A stretch of DNA of 40,212 nucleotides from Lachnospiraceae bacterium. GTDB taxonomy: Bacteria > Bacillota > Clostridia > Lachnospirales > Lachnospiraceae. This document shows positions 36,364-40,212 of the stretch, piece after piece. The notes under the pieces were generated by a model, which did no database searches, was not told the origin of the DNA, and worked only from the letters and a program-made list of their open reading frames with translations. Every line of letters begins with the position of its first letter. Position 1 is the stretch's first letter. The position numbers and the translations under genes are program-made. Location: positions 1-40,212 of the forward strand of contig JAILCK010000194.1 in assembly GCA_024680435.1 (NCBI GenBank). The letters run 5' to 3'.

Positions 36364-37067
36364 ACATTACCTCCCTCTTTTGTAAGTATTTTAAGTTCTG
36401 TATCAGACAATTTCCTGTATTTACCCTCTTCTAATGATTCATCCAGTTTTAAGTCACCCATCGAAAGTCTTTTTAAATAAACTACCTCATTATTCACAGC
36501 CTTAAGCATTCGTTTTACCTGATGAAACATGCCTTCAAAAATAGTAAGCTCAATCTCTTTATTCGATAAAACCTTTACAATTGCAGGCTTGCATTCATCA
36601 TCTCCGATTTTTATTCCTAAAGTAAGTTTATTAATGTCACTATCCGATAATGGATGCTCAATCCTTACTAAATATGTTTTTTCAACATGATGTTTAGGTG
36701 AAGTTAAATGATGTGATAAATTGCCGTCATTTGTTACTATAAGAAGACCCACAGTGTCTTTATCAAGACGGCCTACAGGAAATAAGTCATTTCTCTCTTC
36801 TTCTTTAAACAAATCGATTACCGTCTTATCAATATTGTCTTTAGTGGCACTTACGACCCCTTTCGGTTTATTAAGCATGAAATATACAAACTTTTCATAT
36901 TTTACGGGGACTGAATCGACTAAAACAGCATCTTTTGATTCATCTATTGAAAAAGAAGGGTCATTAATCTTTTTATCGTTAACTATGACTCTTCCTTTCT
37001 TAATTATTTCCTTTGATTCTTTTCTTGAAAGATTCTTAGAATCACATAAGAACTTATCCAATCTCAT
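36360..37067 (-). CDS. RsuA/RluB-family pseudouridine synthase
   Basis: S4 MRLDKFLCDSKNLSRKESKEIIKKGRVIVN, MLNKPKGVVSATKD, PVGRLDKDTVGLLIVTNDG, EGMFHQVKRMLKAVNNEVVYLKRLSMG. Confidence 0.95.
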   Translation of the reverse strand: MRLDKFLCDSKNLSRKESKEIIKKGRVIVNDKKINDPSFSIDESKDAVLVDSVPVKYEKFVYFMLNKPKGVVSATKDNIDKTVIDLFKEEERNDLFPVGRLDKDTVGLLIVTNDGNLSHHLTSPKHHVEKTYLVRIEHPLSDSDINKLTLGIKIGDDECKPAIVKVLSNKEIELTIFEGMFHQVKRMLKAVNNEVVYLKRLSMGDLKLDESLEEGKYRKLSDTELKILTKEGGNV

Positions 37068-37115
37068 AGAATTAGTATACTACAATTTATATTGGGAATA
37101 AATAAAGCTTTAATT

Positions 37116-37148
37116 AAAAAAATCCCACACTTTATTTAAGCGTGGGAT
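37116..37148 (-). terminator. Rho-independent terminator downstream of the coiled-coil gene
   Basis: atcccacac / gcgtgggat stem (one wobble) with A-run on plus = T-run on minus. Confidence 0.8.
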
Positions 37149-37153
37149 AAAAA

Positions 37154-37759
37154 CTACATTATTTCAGGTTCATCCATTCCGGAGTCATTTGAAAGAGTAA
37201 TGTTTTCAAAATCATCTTCATCGGTAGGATGCAATTCGGTTCTGTTTTCTTTAACAATACCGTTGCAGCTGTTAAGGTTACTTATTAGCTCATTATAATT
37301 TGCAACAGTTGTCTGAGTGGTGTGAGTAATAATCTTTTCAAGATTTGCAAGCAAATCATCCGTATATTGCATTGCGGCAGCCTTAACTGCATTAGCTTCG
37401 ATTGTTGCTTTGTCTAAAATTTCCTGAGCCTGATTTGTGGCCATCGTAACGACTTCGTTTGCCTTAGAATATGCTTGCTGCATAATTTCATGCTCATTAA
37501 CCAATTGATTAGTCTGAATAGTTGCTTCATTAATCAATGCTTCTGCTTTTTTCTTGGCATCATCCAAAATCGCATCACGATTACTGATCATCTTTTGATA
37601 GCGTTTAATTTCATCCGGTGTGCTCATTCTTAATTCTCTGAGCAAACCATCAATTTCATCTTTATTTACAATAATTCTGGTGGTGGAAAGAGTCTGGAAC
37701 TTACAGCTGTTAATAAACTCTTCAATCTCATCAATTAAAGCTTCTATTTTACTTGTCAT
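37154..37759 (-). CDS. DivIVA-like / V-ATPase-subunit-like coiled-coil protein
   Basis: 201 aa, Ala/Glu/Gln-rich heptad-like centre (ILDDAKKKAEALINEATIQTNQLVNEHEIMQQAYSKANEVVTMATNQAQEILDKATIEA). Downstream of coaD. Confidence 0.65.
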   Translation of the reverse strand: MTSKIEALIDEIEEFINSCKFQTLSTTRIIVNKDEIDGLLRELRMSTPDEIKRYQKMISNRDAILDDAKKKAEALINEATIQTNQLVNEHEIMQQAYSKANEVVTMATNQAQEILDKATIEANAVKAAAMQYTDDLLANLEKIITHTTQTTVANYNELISNLNSCNGIVKENRTELHPTDEDDFENITLSNDSGMDEPEIM

Positions 37760-37778
37760 ACGCTAGTCTCCCCAAATA

Positions 37779-38261
37779 TTAATGTCCGTATCTTTCATAC
37801 AAAAGTTTTGCTACATAATCAGGAACAAATGCCGATAAGTCTCCGCCAAATTGAGCAATCTGTTTTACCGCGGATGAACTTAAATAAGAATATTTCAAAG
37901 TGGTATTAAAATATACTGTTTCAACTCTGTGGTTTGAAAGTTTTCTGTTCATTTGAGACATCTGAAGTTCATACTCAAAGTCTGTAACAGCTCTTAAACC
38001 TCTTACCACTACATTTATGCCAATTTCTTTTGTGTAATCAGTAAGAAGACCTTCAAAGGATTCAACTCGTACATTTTTAATATCTTTTGTGGCTTCTTTT
38101 AGTATATTAACACGTTCACTGACAGAAAACAACGGACTTTTTTCTTTGTTATCCAATACCGCAACAACCAATTCATCAAAAATGTTGGCTGCTCGTTTAA
38201 TTATATCCAAATGACCGAAGGTCATAGGATCGAAAGTACCGGGATATATTGCTGATTTCAT
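37779..38261 (-). CDS. coaD: Phosphopantetheine adenylyltransferase
   Basis: MKSAIYPGTFDPMTFGHLDIIKRAA, VVRGLRAVTDFEYELQMSQMNRKL, YSYLSSSAVKQIAQFGGDLSAFVP. Confidence 0.97.
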   Translation of the reverse strand: MKSAIYPGTFDPMTFGHLDIIKRAANIFDELVVAVLDNKEKSPLFSVSERVNILKEATKDIKNVRVESFEGLLTDYTKEIGINVVVRGLRAVTDFEYELQMSQMNRKLSNHRVETVYFNTTLKYSYLSSSAVKQIAQFGGDLSAFVPDYVAKLLYERYGH

Positions 38262-38272
38262 ATTTAACTCCT

Positions 38273-38824
38273 TTATTTTACCTTAACAAACATATGCTTA
38301 TTTGTCTTGTACTTTTTTTCCTTAATAAGCTCAAATCCAAGTTCATCAAGATAAGAAAAGTCCGTCTTAATGTCTGCTTCTATAATAAACAGTGTATCTT
38401 CGTGAATATAAGGTTGATCATGCAAAACAGAAAGAAGCTCTTTTTCAAGACCGTTTTCATAGGGCGGATCCATGAAAACAATATCAACACTTGCTTCATG
38501 AATCTGCATGGCGCCTCTTATGGCATCACAATTAAAAATGGTCGCTTTGTCTTCAAAATGTGTATGTTTTACATTTTCACAGATACATTTATTTGCTTCG
38601 CTTGAATTATCAATAAAATAAGCTTTTTTAGCGCCTCTTGAAAGACTTTCAATACCTATTGAACCACTTCCTGCAAAGAAATCGATAACAACACTGTCAT
38701 AGATATCTCCTTGAAGCATATTAAACAAAGTTTCTTTTATTCTGTCTGTCGTGGGCCTGGTATTTTTACCTTCTGGCGTTTTTAAAAGCAAATTACGGGC
38801 TGAACCGGAAATAACTCTTAACAT
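38273..38824 (-). CDS. rsmD: 16S rRNA (guanine(966)-N(2))-methyltransferase
   Basis: MLRVISGSARNLLLKTPEGKNTRPTTDRIKETLFNML, DFFAGSGSIGIESLSRGA, FMDPPYENG. Confidence 0.96.
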   Translation of the reverse strand: MLRVISGSARNLLLKTPEGKNTRPTTDRIKETLFNMLQGDIYDSVVIDFFAGSGSIGIESLSRGAKKAYFIDNSSEANKCICENVKHTHFEDKATIFNCDAIRGAMQIHEASVDIVFMDPPYENGLEKELLSVLHDQPYIHEDTLFIIEADIKTDFSYLDELGFELIKEKKYKTNKHMFVKVK

Positions 38825-38828
38825 TAAA

Positions 38829-40212
38829 TTATCCTCTTATTTTCGTTCCCTTTGTGTCACGGTGACCGGGCTTAACTTTTGCATGTAAATCAAAGGGTCT
38901 TCCGTTATAGGTTATTGTATTGTCACCGGCATTTTGTGTAAGATAAGCTGCTTCAACAAAATCACCTTTATTAAGTTTCATTCCTCTTACACCTACGGCG
39001 GCCTTCTTCTTTTCGGGTACTTCTTCTATACCGAATCTTAAGAATACACCGTCCTGAGTTTGAAGAACAACATTTTTTTGCTCTTCCAAAACAAATACAG
39101 CTACAAGTTCATCGCCGTCATTAAGCTTTGTGGCAGCAATTGAACGTTTTGAAACATCAAACTCACTTCCGTCAACAACCTTAATCATTGCGGATTTAGT
39201 AACAAATACAAGACGTTTAAATTTAAGATCGTCTACATTTGCAAGAAGCAATGCCTGTTCATTTGATGAATTAAAGTTACTGATATTATCAATAGGCATA
39301 CCCTTGTCTCTGAATTTTCCGAAGGGCAGATCCTTTGCTTTAATGGTATGCATAATTCCTTTATCGGAGAAAATACAAATCTTTCCGTCACTCTTTAAAG
39401 GAAATACAAATTTATGCTCTGCATCCGCAGCTTCTTTATTTCTTTCATAAACCACCATATCAACACTCTTTGCGTATCCAAAGCGGTCCATAAGAAACAT
39501 GATATCAATTACTTCAGGCTTAACTTCTTCAAGAACAATTTCTTCCGCATCCTCAATCTTTGTGCGTCTTTCTTTGCCAAACTCTCGTCTTAATTTTTCC
39601 ATGTCATCGATAATTACTTTTGCCATGGAATCTTTATTGCCTAAGATATCTTTATATCTATCGATATTTGCAAGAGTTTCTTCGTTTTCATTAAACAAAG
39701 CTTCAAGCTCTAAGCCTATTAACTTATATAAACGCATATCTAAAATGGCATTCGCCTGCTTTTCGGTAAAATCAAGGGTAGAAGCCATAATTTTAGATTC
39801 TTTTGACTTAAACTTGATTCCATCGGTCTTTCCTTCTGTCATACAAGCCTTAGCCATGTTTCTGTCTTTTGATCCTCGAAGTATTTCAATAATTAGATCA
39901 ATAACATTAACCGCGCGAATCAAACCTTCCTGAATCTCTTTCTTCTCAAGTTCCTTTTCAAGAAGTTTTTGATATTTTCTGGTATTAATTTCAAATTGGA
40001 ATTTAACGTTTTCTTCAATTACTCTCTTTAAGCTGAGGGTCTCGGGGCGACCGTCAACAATTGCTAAATTGTTAAATCCGAAGGTATCCTCCAAACGTGT
40101 CTTTTTATACAAAAGATTGATAAAGTTCTGAGGATTTGCATCTTTTCTAAGTTCAAAAACAATTCTTATACCGTCTTTATTTGACTGGTTGGTAATATCT
40201 ATAACGTCGTTA
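38829..40212 (-). CDS. DNA topoisomerase type IIA subunit A (ParC/GyrA), 5' truncated by window edge
   Basis: Frame is open to the window end (NDVIDITNQSNKDGIRIVFELRKDANPQNFINLLYKKTRLEDTFGFNNLAIVDGRPETLSLK); TEKQANAILDMRLYKLIGLE; C-terminal beta-pinwheel repeats. Confidence 0.92.
   Translation of the reverse strand, partial: NDVIDITNQSNKDGIRIVFELRKDANPQNFINLLYKKTRLEDTFGFNNLAIVDGRPETLSLKRVIEENVKFQFEINTRKYQKLLEKELEKKEIQEGLIRAVNVIDLIIEILRGSKDRNMAKACMTEGKTDGIKFKSKESKIMASTLDFTEKQANAILDMRLYKLIGLELEALFNENEETLANIDRYKDILGNKDSMAKVIIDDMEKLRREFGKERRTKIEDAEEIVLEEVKPEVIDIMFLMDRFGYAKSVDMVVYERNKEAADAEHKFVFPLKSDGKICIFSDKGIMHTIKAKDLPFGKFRDKGMPIDNISNFNSSNEQALLLANVDDLKFKRLVFVTKSAMIKVVDGSEFDVSKRSIAATKLNDGDELVAVFVLEEQKNVVLQTQDGVFLRFGIEEVPEKKKAAVGVRGMKLNKGDFVEAAYLTQNAGDNTITYNGRPFDLHAKVKPGHRDTKGTKIRG

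Noticed and set aside
38249-38605. 118-aa plus-strand ORF antisense to rsmD
   Set aside because: Shadow ORF inside rsmD, low-complexity hydrophobic/Phe-rich translation.
39499-39933. 144-aa plus-strand ORF antisense to parC/gyrA
   Set aside because: Ser/Ile-rich shadow ORF of a conserved gene on the opposite strand; no independent support.
1-40212. CRISPR arrays, tRNA/rRNA genes, insertion sequences, retron/DGR-like systems
   Set aside because: No regularly spaced repeats, no rRNA/tRNA signatures noticed, no transposase or reverse transcriptase ORFs. Not checked with dedicated software.

Overview
This 40.2 kb window is AT-rich chromosomal DNA from a Firmicute. Gene content and order look Clostridia/Lachnospiraceae-like, but that taxonomic call is inference. 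Almost all of it is densely packed housekeeping sequence. In order it holds: (i) a plus-strand cell-envelope/division cluster (PBP2, MinC-like, RodA/FtsW, MgsA, DacF-like carboxypeptidase, small P-loop protein, HlyD-like protein, YggS, SepF, AroB, LspA, RluD); (ii) the L21 leader-rplU-prp-rpmA-obgE-yhbY-nadD-yqeK-rsfS ribosome-assembly cluster; (iii) a divergent lexA / yneA-like SOS locus; (iv) a hybrid histidine kinase next to a TtcA-like gene, an AI-2E-family transporter and a XerS-like tyrosine recombinase; (v) a long minus-strand operon hisZ-hisG-hisD-hisB-hisIE fusion-radical SAM-DUF2344-RNase E/G-aldose epimerase; (vi) recU, pseudouridine synthases, an SDR, a DivIVA-like coiled-coil protein, coaD, rsmD and the C-terminal part of parC/gyrA. 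I saw no rRNA, tRNA, CRISPR array, prophage, transposon or recognisable defence island. The strongest points for follow-up are a MinC whose MinD-binding RSGQ motif is degenerate and whose minD/minE neighbours are absent, a HisF-like domain lacking both catalytic Asp residues fused to HisIE, a five-site LexA-box cluster between lexA and a YneA-like gene, and a perfect 11-4-11 palindrome just upstream of the Xer-type recombinase. I did not find a clear-cut wholly new system.
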